Shown: positions 9,772-18,090 of the stretch, in pieces
Position numbering within the stretch: position 1 is the stretch's first letter
Layout of the letters: every line of letters begins with the position of its first letter
DNA from: Kingella oralis
GTDB taxonomy: Bacteria; Pseudomonadota; Gammaproteobacteria; Burkholderiales; Neisseriaceae
Assembly: GCF_014054985.1 (NCBI RefSeq)
Contig: NZ_CP059569.1
Span: 124,001 to 188,000, forward strand
Direction: 5' to 3'
DNA: 64,000 bases
Position numbers and translations under genes: made by a program
Notes under the pieces: generated by a model
Databases searched by the model: none
What the model saw: only the letters and a program-made list of their open reading frames with translations
Told to the model about the DNA's origin: nothing

Positions 9772-11004
9772 ATGGCAACTTTCCGCAAAACCCTTATCGT
9801 CGCCGCGCTTGCCAGCGCATTTGCCGCCCCCATCGCCCAAGCCGCGCCTGTGTTGGGCGATGGCAATCCCGCCACGCCCGAAACCGTTTCCTTGAAAACC
9901 GCCAATTCTTGGCTGGAAATTGATGCAGCCGCGTTTGGGCGCAATTTGGAAGCCGTCAAAAAAATGCTGGGCGGGAAACAAAAAATTTGCGCCGTAATCA
10001 AAGGCGATGCCTATGGCAACAGCATTGAATTGTTGATGCCGCAAATCATCAAACACAAAATCCCTTGCGTGGGCATCACCAGCAACGATGAAGCCCGCGT
10101 GGTGCGTGCCAGCGGCTACAAAGGCACGGTGGCGCGGCTGCGTACCACCACATTAGGTGAAATTGAAGACGGCTTTCAATACAACATTGAAGAATTGTTT
10201 GGCAACCTGAAAGCCGCCCAGCTTGCCGATGCCGCCGCTGCCAAACGGGGCAAAAAACTCAACATCCATCTGGCGCTTAACGCAGGCGGTATGGACAGAA
10301 ATGGCTTGGCATTGGACACCGAATCGGGCAAAGCCGATGCGCTGGCGATTGCCAAGCTGCCGCATTTGAATATTGTCGGCATCATGACGCACTTCCCCGT
10401 TGAAGACGTGGCAGACGTGAAAAAAGGCGTGCAACGTTTTGATGAACAAAGCAAATGGCTGATTCAGGCTGCCAAATTAGACCGCAGCAAATTAACCTTG
10501 CATACCGCCAATTCGTTCACCACCGTTTCTGTGCCCGAAGGGCGGTTTGACATGGTGCGCCCCGGGGCGTTGCTTTACGGCGAGCCGATTGGCGGCAAAC
10601 AGTTGGAATATGTGATGGCGTTTAAATCGCGCGTGGGCAGCGTAAACAGATACCCCAAAGGCTCGACGGTGGGCTATGACCGCACGTTCACGCTGAAACG
10701 CGATTCGCGCTTGGCAAACCTGCCGTTTGGCTATTCGGATGGCTACCGCCGCGCGTTTACCAACAAAGGGCACGTGTTGATTCGCGGGCATAAAGTGCCC
10801 GTGGTGGGCAAAATTTCCATGAACACCACCATGGTGGACGTAACCGATTTTCCCGACATTCAAGCCAATGATGAGGTGGTGATTTTTGGCAAACAAGGCA
10901 AGGCGGAAATCAAGCAATCGGAAATTGAAGAGATTGCCGATGTGTTGTTTGCCGATATTTACACCGTATGGGGCAATTCCAACCCGAAAATTTTGAAGAA
11001 ATAA
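9772..11004 (+). CDS. bsr: Periplasmic broad-specificity amino-acid racemase (Bsr/Alr fold)
   Basis: 410 residues. A Sec signal peptide (residues 1-24, MATFRKTL, then a hydrophobic core ending AQA|AP) precedes an alanine-racemase fold. The PLP lysine lies in AVIKGDAYGNSIEL and the partner tyrosine in TVGYDRTF. The segments NAGGMDRNGLAL and SMNTTMVDVT resemble the periplasmic Bsr family described in Vibrio and Pseudomonas more than cytoplasmic Alr. Such enzymes racemise several amino acids in the periplasm and supply D-amino acids for cell-wall remodelling. A cytosolic role in D-alanine supply cannot be excluded. AAAGGAG before the ATG supports the start. Confidence 0.88.
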   Translation: MATFRKTLIVAALASAFAAPIAQAAPVLGDGNPATPETVSLKTANSWLEIDAAAFGRNLEAVKKMLGGKQKICAVIKGDAYGNSIELLMPQIIKHKIPCVGITSNDEARVVRASGYKGTVARLRTTTLGEIEDGFQYNIEELFGNLKAAQLADAAAAKRGKKLNIHLALNAGGMDRNGLALDTESGKADALAIAKLPHLNIVGIMTHFPVEDVADVKKGVQRFDEQSKWLIQAAKLDRSKLTLHTANSFTTVSVPEGRFDMVRPGALLYGEPIGGKQLEYVMAFKSRVGSVNRYPKGSTVGYDRTFTLKRDSRLANLPFGYSDGYRRAFTNKGHVLIRGHKVPVVGKISMNTTMVDVTDFPDIQANDEVVIFGKQGKAEIKQSEIEEIADVLFADIYTVWGNSNPKILKK

Positions 11005-11063
11005 GGGAGTGCATTAAGGCAGCCTGAAAACGAGCGAAGCGAGTTTCTGCCAAGCTAAAACGC

Positions 11064-11107
11064 AAAGGCAGCCTGAAAACGCCGTAAACACGTTTTCAGG
11101 CTGCCTT
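11064..11107. terminator. Bidirectional DUS-pair hairpin between racemase and dsbC
   Basis: AAAGGCAGCCTGAAAACG and CGTTTTCAGGCTGCCTTT form an 18-bp stem followed by further T residues. It lies between converging genes and can terminate both. Confidence 0.75.
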
Positions 11108-11125
11108 TTTATGTGCGCCAACCGC

Positions 11126-11953
11126 TTATTTCTGATTGGCTTTAATGATTTCTTCCAACTGCGGCAACGGCGCAAAGCCGCTTTGCACTTGCCCATTGGG
11201 GAACACAATGGTGGGCGTGCCGTTAAAGCCAAAGCCCTCGCCCAGCGCGGTGGTTTCGGCAACAGAGTTTTTGCATTCTGCCACGCTGGCGGGCATTTTG
11301 CCCTCGCGCATCCATTCAATCCAAGCCTTGGTGGTGTTGGGTTGGCACATAATTTGCACCGCTTTGCGCGCCGCATCGGGGTGAAGCTGCGGAATCGGCA
11401 TCATAAAGTTGTAGATGGTGATGTCGGTCATCTTGCCGAATTCGTGTTCCAGCTTTTTGCAGAACGGGCAATCGGGGTCGGAGAACACCGCCACTTGCAG
11501 CTTGCCGTTGCCGCGCACTTCTTTGATTGCTTTGTCAAACGGCAGCTTGTCGTAATCAATCTTGTTCAACACGGCTTTGCGCTCTTCGGTGAGGCTTTTG
11601 CCATCTTGGGTGGAAATTAAATCGCCCACCAGCATATATTCCGCGCTCGCGTCCACATACACTAAGTTTTTGCCGTTTACCACCACTTCATACCAGCCTG
11701 CCACGGGCGCGGCGGCGATTTCTTCCACTTTCAATTTGCGGTCGGCATAACGCGATTCCAGCTTGCTGGTGATGGTTTTTGCCACATCATCGGGCACATT
11801 TTTATTGGAAACGGCGGCGGCTTCTGTTGGTTTGGCTGCCGCAGAGGCGGCGTGGGCGTGTGCTGGGGCGGGTTTGCCATTTGCCGCAGGGGCTTCGCCG
11901 CAGGCTGTCATCGCTAAAACCACCGCAGCGGCAAGGGTTGAACGAAATTTCAT
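11126..11953 (-). CDS. dsbC: Thiol:disulfide interchange protein DsbC, lipoprotein form
   Basis: 275 residues. The start MKFRSTLAAAVVLAMTAC is a lipoprotein signal with Cys18 as the likely lipidated residue, followed by a low-complexity Ala/Pro/His linker. A DsbC dimerisation region follows (about 45-110), then a thioredoxin fold with C162-P-F-C165 and the cis-Pro segment FNGTPTIVFPNG. It isomerises wrong disulfides in the periplasm. Classical DsbC is soluble; here it seems anchored by a lipid. The ATG at 11953 was chosen because it gives this signal peptide; the upstream extension is not conserved-looking. Confidence 0.9.
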   Translation of the reverse strand: MKFRSTLAAAVVLAMTACGEAPAANGKPAPAHAHAASAAAKPTEAAAVSNKNVPDDVAKTITSKLESRYADRKLKVEEIAAAPVAGWYEVVVNGKNLVYVDASAEYMLVGDLISTQDGKSLTEERKAVLNKIDYDKLPFDKAIKEVRGNGKLQVAVFSDPDCPFCKKLEHEFGKMTDITIYNFMMPIPQLHPDAARKAVQIMCQPNTTKAWIEWMREGKMPASVAECKNSVAETTALGEGFGFNGTPTIVFPNGQVQSGFAPLPQLEEIIKANQK

Positions 11954-12146
11954 GTGCTTTCTCTCGGGTGAATAAAAGGCGCGTAATATAACCAATAAAA
12001 CAAGCAAATAGCAAATAGATTTGCTCAAAATATAGTGAAAACATATTTTAAGCAGCCTGAAAATGTGTTTGAATGCTGTCTAACCTTGTTTCAGGCTGCC
12101 TATCTTTATTTAAGCCATTTCACTCTATTTATCACAGAAAGTTCCC

Positions 12147-12938
12147 ATGACCCCCATCCTCGTTTTTGATATTGAAACCATCCCCGATATTCCCAGCGTT
12201 CGCCTGCTCAACGAATTGCCCAATACGCTATCCGACCACGAAGTTGCCGAATTTGCCTTTCAGCAACGCCGCGCCAAAACGGGCAGCGAATTTATGCCGC
12301 ACCATTTGCAACGCATTGTTGCCATTTCCTGCTGCCTGCGCTGGGGCGACAAAATCCACATCGGCACGCTGGGCAAGCCAAGCAGCGGCGAAGACGAAAT
12401 CATCGCCGAATTTTTCAACCTCATCGCCAAATATACGCCCCAGCTGGTGAGCTGGAACGGCGGTGGCTTTGATTTGCCTGTGTTGCATTATCGCGCGCTG
12501 GTGCATGGCGTTGCCGCGCCGCGCTATTGGGACATGGGCGAGGGCGATTTTCGCGACAGCCGCGATTTTAAATACAACAATTATTTGAACCGCTACCACA
12601 CGCGCCATTGCGATTTAATGGATTTGCTGGCGATGTACACAGGGCGCGCCAACGCACCGCTGGACGATTTGGCGAAAATGTGCGGCTTCCCCGGCAAGCT
12701 CGGCATGGATGGCGGGCAGGTGTGGCAAGCCTATCAAAACGGCGAGATTGAGAACATCCGCGATTACTGCGAAACCGATGTGGCGAATACTTATTTGGTG
12801 TACCAACGCTTTCGCATGATGACGGGCGCGCTTTCGGGCGATGAATACGAAAACGAAGTGGAAAAGCTGCACGAGTATTTGTTTTCGTTATCGGAAGACA
12901 AGGAGCATTGGGGCGTGTTTTTGGATGCTTGGGGGTAG
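12147..12938 (+). CDS. PolB-type 3'-5' exonuclease domain protein
   Basis: 263 residues. It opens with the DEDD exonuclease motif I (VFDIETIPD, D8 and E10). Motif II lies in LVSWNGGGFDLPVLHYRAL and motif III in IRDYCETDVANTYLVYQRF, the DEDDy pattern of family-B polymerase proofreading domains (PF10108-like, predicted polysaccharide-biosynthesis/PolB exonuclease). It carries no polymerase domain. It stands alone between dsbC and mpl and probably acts in DNA or RNA 3'-end processing; the substrate is unknown. Confidence 0.85.
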   Translation: MTPILVFDIETIPDIPSVRLLNELPNTLSDHEVAEFAFQQRRAKTGSEFMPHHLQRIVAISCCLRWGDKIHIGTLGKPSSGEDEIIAEFFNLIAKYTPQLVSWNGGGFDLPVLHYRALVHGVAAPRYWDMGEGDFRDSRDFKYNNYLNRYHTRHCDLMDLLAMYTGRANAPLDDLAKMCGFPGKLGMDGGQVWQAYQNGEIENIRDYCETDVANTYLVYQRFRMMTGALSGDEYENEVEKLHEYLFSLSEDKEHWGVFLDAWG

Positions 12939-12946
12939 GCAGGCTG

Positions 12947-12980
12947 AAAAAACCGTTTGGTGTTGCGCCAAACGGTTTTT
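12947..12980 (+). terminator. Rho-independent terminator after the exonuclease gene
   Basis: AAAAACCGTTTGG and CCAAACGGTTTTT pair around a 7-nt loop and end in a run of T. It starts 9 bp after the exonuclease stop. Confidence 0.85.
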
Positions 12981-13039
12981 TATTGGTTGGATAAGGTTTC
13001 AGGCTGCCTATGTTTACCGCATAGGCAGCCTGAAATGTT

Positions 13040-13112
13040 GTAGGGTGCGACTTTGCTACGCATCGTTTAGCCATGCTTGTGTAATGGTGCGTGGCAAAGC
13101 CATATACCCTAC
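13040..13112. repeat. GTAGGGTG...CCCTAC palindromic repeat, copy 1
   Basis: A 73-bp element with inverted ends GTAGGGTGCG and a right arm containing GTGCGTGGCAAAGCCATAT before CCCTAC. A second, better-preserved copy lies at 52798-52879. It occupies the 12939-13425 gap, which also has several DUS copies and a short palindrome (ACGGCTTGCTTGCAAGCCGT at about 13192-13211) and no gene. Confidence 0.65.
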
Positions 13113-13425
13113 GCGCCGATTATTTCCCACCAAAGGCAGCCTGAAACGCGGGTGCAATCGTAGCAGCCTGAAAACGCTTGTCCCGCGCCCCTACGGCTTG
13201 CTTGCAAGCCGTGCGCTGGCAAAATAAAAATAACGGGCAAGATGGTAGGGCAACTGGGCTTTTCAGGCTGCCTATGTTCACACGACAAGGCAGCCTGAAA
13301 TCCATCCTGCCGACGCTCTCCCATTTTCAGGCTGCCTATTCACGCGGCGGCACAACCCGCCCAAATCCAAAAGCCACCCCCATTTGCGCTATAATCGCCC
13401 CCTTTTGTTCACATCGGCAAACACT

Positions 13426-14784
13426 ATGACCCACATCCACATCATCGGCATCGGCGGCACATTTATGGGCGGACTCGCCGCCATCGCCCAGCAAGCAGGC
13501 TTCAAGGTAACAGGCTGCGACGCCAAAATGTATCCCCCCATGAGCACCCAGCTTGAAACGCTCGGCATCCGCGTGCACGAAGGCTTTGATACTGCGCAGT
13601 TGGATGAGTTCGCCGCCGATGTTTATGTGGTGGGCAACGTCGCCAAGCGCGGCATGGACGTGATTGAAGCCATCCTTAACCGCAATCTGCCTTATATTTC
13701 CGGCCCGCAATGGCTCGCCGAAAACGTGTTGCATCAGCATTGGGTGCTCGCCGTGGCAGGCACGCATGGCAAAACCACCACCGCTTCTATGCTGGCTTGG
13801 GTGTTGGAATACGCAGGTATGGGCGCAGGTTTTCTGATTGGCGGCGTGCCGCAAAACTTCAACGTATCCGCCCGCTTGCCGCAAAACGAATCGCCGTTTT
13901 TCGTGATTGAAGCCGACGAATACGACACCGCCTTTTTTGACAAACGCAGCAAATTCGTCCATTACCGCCCGCGCACCGCCATTCTCAACAATCTGGAATA
14001 CGACCACGCCGACATTTTCCCCAATCTCGCCGCCATAGAAACCCAGTTCCACCACCTTGTGCGCACCATTCCCGGCGAAGGCTTAATCGTTGCCAACGCC
14101 CGTTCGGGCAGCCTGAAAACCGTGTTAGACCAAGGCTGCTGGACACCCGTCGCCCCCTTTGGCGACAACGCCCATTGGCAAATCGCCAACGTGCAGCCCG
14201 ACGGCGCGTTTGACGTGCAATATCAAGGCGAAACCGTTGGGCACATCGCATGGGATTTGCTCGGCAACCACAACCGCCTGAACGCCCTTGCCGTGATTGC
14301 CGCCGCGCAACACGTCGGCGTGCGCGTTGAGCACAGTTGCCAAGCATTGAGCCAGTTTAAAAACGTGAAACGGCGCATGGAAATTAAAGGCATCGCCAAC
14401 GGCATCACCGTGTACGACGACTTCGCCCACCATCCCACTGCCATAGAAACCACCCTAGCGGGCTTGCGCCAAAAAGTCGGCAGCGCGCGTATTATCGCCG
14501 TGCTAGAACCGCGCTCCAACACCATGAAACTCGGCACCATGTCTGCCGCTCTTGCAGGCAGCCTGAAAGATGCCGACCAAGTGTTTTGCTACGCAGGCGG
14601 CGTAGATTGGGACGTTGCCAGCGCGCTCGCCCCATTGGGCAGCAAGGCACACATCGGCAAGCAGTTTGATGATTTTGTGAACCGCATCGCCGCCGCCGCC
14701 CAAGCAGGCGACCATATTTTGATTATGAGCAACGGCGGCTTTGGCGGCATCCATGAGAAACTGCTGGCGCAATTGGCAGCCTGA
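13426..14784 (+). CDS. mpl: UDP-MurNAc:L-alanyl-gamma-D-glutamyl-meso-DAP ligase
   Basis: 452 residues of the Mur ligase family. The N-terminal HIIGIGGTFMGGLAAIAQ nucleotide motif, the ATP loop AVAGTHGKTTTASML and the C-terminal VYDDFAHHPTAIETT mark it as Mpl, which recycles the murein tripeptide onto UDP-MurNAc in the cytoplasm. The ATG at 13426 is the conserved start; the ORF is open 14 codons upstream. Two DUS copies encode GSLKT and GSLKD, and a third supplies the stop codon TGA itself (ttg gca gcc tga). Confidence 0.93.
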   Translation: MTHIHIIGIGGTFMGGLAAIAQQAGFKVTGCDAKMYPPMSTQLETLGIRVHEGFDTAQLDEFAADVYVVGNVAKRGMDVIEAILNRNLPYISGPQWLAENVLHQHWVLAVAGTHGKTTTASMLAWVLEYAGMGAGFLIGGVPQNFNVSARLPQNESPFFVIEADEYDTAFFDKRSKFVHYRPRTAILNNLEYDHADIFPNLAAIETQFHHLVRTIPGEGLIVANARSGSLKTVLDQGCWTPVAPFGDNAHWQIANVQPDGAFDVQYQGETVGHIAWDLLGNHNRLNALAVIAAAQHVGVRVEHSCQALSQFKNVKRRMEIKGIANGITVYDDFAHHPTAIETTLAGLRQKVGSARIIAVLEPRSNTMKLGTMSAALAGSLKDADQVFCYAGGVDWDVASALAPLGSKAHIGKQFDDFVNRIAAAAQAGDHILIMSNGGFGGIHEKLLAQLAA

Positions 14785-15011
14785 AACGGCAAACCACGCC
14801 ACCGTGCATTCATTCCCTTTTCAGGCTGCCGCAGCATCAGGCAGCCTGAAAATTATTTTGGCTTTAAGATTGCCATTGCACGCGTTGCGCCGCGTACCAC
14901 GCTGTGTAGCCCAACCGTTTTCAGGCTGCCCATGCCGCGCCAAAGGCAGCCTGAAAAGCCGTTTTGGTTTAAAATACCGCTTTTCACAAATTAACAAAAC
15001 AAGGAAAAATC
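14785..15011. other. mpl-serS intergenic region
   Basis: 227 bp with several DUS copies in both orientations (around 14819, 14837, 14920, 14944). AAGGAAAAA just before the serS ATG is its ribosome site. The region reads like a terminator for mpl followed by the serS promoter, but no promoter is clear. Confidence 0.4.
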
Positions 15012-16304
15012 ATGTTAGACATCCAATTATTGCGCAACGATTTGGCAGGCGTGGCAGCGCGATTAGCCACGCGCGGTTTTGAATTGGACATCGCCGCGTT
15101 TGAGCAACTGGAAAACCAGCGCAAAGTCCTGCAAGTGCAAAACGAAGAAGCGCAGGCGAAAGTGAACACGCTGTCTAAACAAATTGGCGAATTGATGAAG
15201 CAAGGCAAGCGCGAAGAAGCCGAAGCGGTGAAAGCCGAAGTGGCTCAGGTGAAAGCCCTGCAAGAGCAGCTCAACCAAGACTTGCCGCGCATTCAGGCTG
15301 CCTTGGATGATTTGCTGTTGCGCATCCCCAATCTGCCGCATAGCAGCGTGCCCGTTGGCAAGGATGAAACCGAAAACGTGGAAGTGCGCAAAGTCGGCAC
15401 GCCCAAAACCTTTGATTTTGAAGTGAAAGACCATGTGGATTTGGGCGCAGCGCTGGGCTTGGATTTTGAAAAAGCGGCGGAATTATCGGGCGCGCGATTC
15501 AGTCTGATGAAGGGCAAAGTGGCGCGGCTGCATCGTGCGTTGGCACAGTTTATGCTGGATACGCACACGCAGCAGCACGGCTACACCGAATGCTACACGC
15601 CTTATATCGTGAGCGATGCCGCATTGCTGGGCACGGGGCAGCTGCCTAAATTTGCCGAGGATTTATTCCACGTTACGCGCGGCGGCGACGAGAGCAAATT
15701 GTCGCAATACCTGATTCCTACGGCGGAGGTTACGCTCACCAATATCGTGCGCGATACGATTGTGGCAGAGAAAGATTTGCCGCTGAAATTCACCGCGCAT
15801 TCGCCTTGTTTTCGCAGCGAAGCAGGTTCGCATGGCAAGGACACGCGCGGCTTAATCCGCCAACATCAGTTTGACAAGGTGGAGATGGTGCAAGTGGTGC
15901 AGCCTGAAAACTCGTATGCCGCGCTGGAAGAGATGGTATCGCACGCGGAAAACATTTTGAAGCTGCTGGAACTGCCGTATCGCGTGATTACGCTGTGCAC
16001 AGGCGACATGGGCTTTGGCGCGGCGAAAACGTATGATTTGGAAGTGTGGGTGCCCGCGCAAAATACTTACCGCGAAATTTCCAGCTGCTCCAACTGCGAA
16101 GATTTCCAAGCACGGCGCATGAAAGCGCGTTTTAAAGGCGAAGACGGCAAAAACCGCCTGCTGCACACGCTCAACGGCTCGGGCTTGGCGGTCGGGCGCA
16201 CGCTGGTTGCTGTGTTGGAAAACCATCAAAACGCCGATGGCAGCATCAACATCCCGCAGGCGCTGCGCCCCTATCTGGGCGGTTTGGAAAAACTAGAACC
16301 CTAA
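15012..16304 (+). CDS. serS: Seryl-tRNA synthetase
   Basis: 430 residues. The N-terminal long coiled-coil arm (about residues 28-105) that holds tRNA-Ser is evident from the charged heptads. Class II motifs follow: the motif 2 region FRSEAGSHGKDTRGLIRQHQF, with KVEMVQ after it, and motif 3 GSGLAVGRTLVAVLEN near the C-terminus. It charges tRNA-Ser and tRNA-Sec with serine. It starts at 15012 with AAGGAAAAATC upstream. One DUS encodes the QPENS segment near residue 297. Confidence 0.96.
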   Translation: MLDIQLLRNDLAGVAARLATRGFELDIAAFEQLENQRKVLQVQNEEAQAKVNTLSKQIGELMKQGKREEAEAVKAEVAQVKALQEQLNQDLPRIQAALDDLLLRIPNLPHSSVPVGKDETENVEVRKVGTPKTFDFEVKDHVDLGAALGLDFEKAAELSGARFSLMKGKVARLHRALAQFMLDTHTQQHGYTECYTPYIVSDAALLGTGQLPKFAEDLFHVTRGGDESKLSQYLIPTAEVTLTNIVRDTIVAEKDLPLKFTAHSPCFRSEAGSHGKDTRGLIRQHQFDKVEMVQVVQPENSYAALEEMVSHAENILKLLELPYRVITLCTGDMGFGAAKTYDLEVWVPAQNTYREISSCSNCEDFQARRMKARFKGEDGKNRLLHTLNGSGLAVGRTLVAVLENHQNADGSINIPQALRPYLGGLEKLEP

Positions 16305-16323
16305 AATCCGCGTATTAAAACCC

Positions 16324-16381
16324 CAAAGGCAGCCTGAAAACGTTTCGCAGAAACTCGCTGCATCCGTTTTCAGGCTGCCTT
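16324..16381 (+). terminator. DUS-pair hairpin after serS
   Basis: AAAGGCAGCCTGAAAACG and CGTTTTCAGGCTGCCTT enclose a copy of the CGCAGAAACTCGC repeat word seen elsewhere. It lies 20 bp after the serS stop and likely ends that transcript before moaD. Confidence 0.6.
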
Positions 16382-16401
16382 ACACACACACAATAAACAT
16401 C

Positions 16402-16638
16402 ATGAAAAACATCACCTTACTCTATTTCGCCGCCCTGCGCGAAGCCACAGGCAAAGACCAAGAAACCTATGCCACCACCGCTAACACCGTTGCCGAACTC
16501 TATGCCGAATTGCAACAGCGTTACGCATTCCCAGCCGTGCCACTGCGCGCCGCCCAAAACCACGTTTTCTGCGATTGGCACGCCGCCCTTGCCGACCAAG
16601 ACACCATCGCATTCATCCCGCCCGTGGCAGGAGGCTAG
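16402..16638 (+). CDS. moaD: Molybdopterin synthase sulfur-carrier subunit
   Basis: 78 residues with a beta-grasp start (ITLLYFAALREATGKDQE) and the obligatory C-terminal Gly-Gly (PPVAGG) that carries the thiocarboxylate. It delivers sulfur to precursor Z in the MoaD-MoaE complex. The next gene is moaE, starting 2 bp after this stop, so the two are co-translated. Confidence 0.93.
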   Translation: MKNITLLYFAALREATGKDQETYATTANTVAELYAELQQRYAFPAVPLRAAQNHVFCDWHAALADQDTIAFIPPVAGG

Positions 16639-16640
16639 CC

Positions 16641-17081
16641 ATGTTTGCCCTCACCGACCAAGCCATCAACGTCCAAGTCCTGCGCGAACAGCTCACGCAA
16701 AACGAGCGTTGCGGCGCGTTCAACAGCTTTGAAGGCTGGGTGCGCCGCCATAACGACGGCAAAACCGTGGATTACCTCGTTTACACCGCCTACGCCCAGC
16801 TCGCGCAAAGCCAAGGCGAAGCCATCATCGCCCAAGCCAAACAACGCTTCGCCATTGAAGATGCCGTCTGCGTGCACCGCGTGGGCAAGCTCGCCATCGG
16901 CGAAATCGCCGTATTCGTGGGCGTTAGCGCCGCGCACCGCGATGCCGCCTTTGCCGCCTGCCGCTTTATTATCGACACCGTTAAAGCCGAAGTGCCGATT
17001 TGGAAACAAGAGTTTTACACCGACGGCAGCGCGGAGCAGCTGCCCGCGTGGTTAGCAAACGCCGAAGCGTTAGCGAAATGA
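16641..17081 (+). CDS. moaE: Molybdopterin synthase catalytic subunit
   Basis: 146 residues. The family segments GAFNSFEGWVRRHNDGK, VHRVGKLAIGEIAV and the catalytic-lysine region EVPIWKQEFYTDG are all present. With MoaD it makes molybdopterin for molybdoenzymes. The ATG at 16641 was chosen over an upstream one because a GGAGG ribosome site lies 7 nt before it, inside the end of moaD. Other moa genes are not in the window. Confidence 0.94.
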   Translation: MFALTDQAINVQVLREQLTQNERCGAFNSFEGWVRRHNDGKTVDYLVYTAYAQLAQSQGEAIIAQAKQRFAIEDAVCVHRVGKLAIGEIAVFVGVSAAHRDAAFAACRFIIDTVKAEVPIWKQEFYTDGSAEQLPAWLANAEALAK

Positions 17082-17191
17082 TTTCAGGCTGCCTATGCGT
17101 GTTGCGTCAGGCAGCCTGAAAACAGGATACAGGATGGGGCAGGGGCTGGCGCTATGCAAGCCCGCGGGTGAAGCGTATCGCGTAAAACATA

Positions 17192-17233
17192 AAAAGGCGG
17201 CCTGAAACGACATTTCACGTTTCAGGCTGCCTT
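17192..17233. terminator. Hairpin between moaE and secB
   Basis: AAAGGCGGCCTGAAACG and CGTTTCAGGCTGCCTTT form a stem with one mismatch between two converging genes. The left arm is a DUS variant (GGCGGCC), so it may be a decayed uptake sequence kept as a terminator. Confidence 0.65.
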
Positions 17234-17246
17234 TGTCTCAACCGCA

Positions 17247-17717
17247 TCAAGCCGCTGCTTGCTCTTCTTGCGCTTGGCTAAACATCGCTTCAAAGTTAAT
17301 CGGAGCCAGCAACACAGGCGGGAAGCCCGCGCGCGTAACCGTTGAAGAAACCACTTCGCGCGCGTAAGGGAACAGAATGTTCGGGCAAGCCACGCCCAGC
17401 AACACGTTCACATCATCCTCAGGGATGTTTTCCAAACGGAAAATGCCCGCTTGGCTCACTTCGTTTAAGAAAACCACGCGGTTATCCGCCAATTTAGCGG
17501 TAACGGTAACGGTAACCACGCATTCAAAAAAGTTTTCTTCAATTTTGGAAGCGGTGGTGTTAATGCGCATGTCCACTTCGGGCGTTTCTTGTTCCAAGAA
17601 AATTTTGGGCGCGTGGGGCACTTCCAAAGACAAATCTTTCACATACAATTTTTCTACGCTAAACACAGGTTGGGCAGACGCAGTTTCTTGTTGTGGAGCA
17701 GGATTTTGTTCACTCAT
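17247..17717 (-). CDS. secB: Protein-export chaperone SecB
   Basis: 156 residues. The family segments FSVEKLYVKDLSLEVPHAP, VTVTVTAKL and the C-terminal GFPPVLLAPINFEAMF are all present. The tetramer keeps precursor proteins unfolded and hands them to SecA. The short acidic-alanine tail (AQEEQAAA) is usual. Upstream on the same strand, 30 bp away, is grxC, a pairing common in proteobacteria. Confidence 0.95.
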   Translation of the reverse strand: MSEQNPAPQQETASAQPVFSVEKLYVKDLSLEVPHAPKIFLEQETPEVDMRINTTASKIEENFFECVVTVTVTAKLADNRVVFLNEVSQAGIFRLENIPEDDVNVLLGVACPNILFPYAREVVSSTVTRAGFPPVLLAPINFEAMFSQAQEEQAAA

Positions 17718-17746
17718 GATGATTCCTTTGTTGAGAGGTTAAAAAA

Positions 17747-18007
17747 TTATTCAGCTTGAAGCAAAGGCAGCAAATCGCCTTTTTGATGCAAAGCATACAA
17801 ATCAGTAAAACCACCCACGTGCGTTTCACCAATAAAAATTTGTGGCACAGAGCGCAACCTCGTTAATTGTTGCATTTGGGAAAAATCAGCAGGCGAGCGG
17901 CTAACATTGATTTCTTCAATTTCATCCACGCCAACTTGTTTTAACAACTGCTTTGCCATTGTGCAATAAGGGCAAAAAGTGCCTGTGTACATTTTCACAT
18001 GCTGCAT
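17747..18007 (-). CDS. grxC: Glutaredoxin 3
   Basis: 86 residues with the dithiol site C12-P-Y-C15, the cis-proline region RSVPQIFIGETHVGG and the C-terminal GG-FTDLYAL glutathione-binding helix. It reduces disulfides and glutathione adducts in the cytoplasm. The ATG at 18007 was chosen since MQHVKMYTG is the domain start; nine more codons are open upstream. It is probably co-transcribed with secB. Confidence 0.93.
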   Translation of the reverse strand: MQHVKMYTGTFCPYCTMAKQLLKQVGVDEIEEINVSRSPADFSQMQQLTRLRSVPQIFIGETHVGGFTDLYALHQKGDLLPLLQAE

Positions 18008-18034
18008 CGTGTTCTTTCGTTCTGAAAATTGCAA

Positions 18035-18069
18035 AAACTGGATTCTTAAAAAGATTTAAGAACCCAGTT
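18035..18069 (-). terminator. Rho-independent terminator after rmpM
   Basis: On the minus strand AACTGGGTTCTTAAA pairs with TTTAAGAATCCAGTT (one bulge), followed by TTTGC. It lies 22 bp after the rmpM stop and insulates grxC-secB. Confidence 0.75.
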
Positions 18070-18090
18070 TCAAATCATTTTAACAACCGA

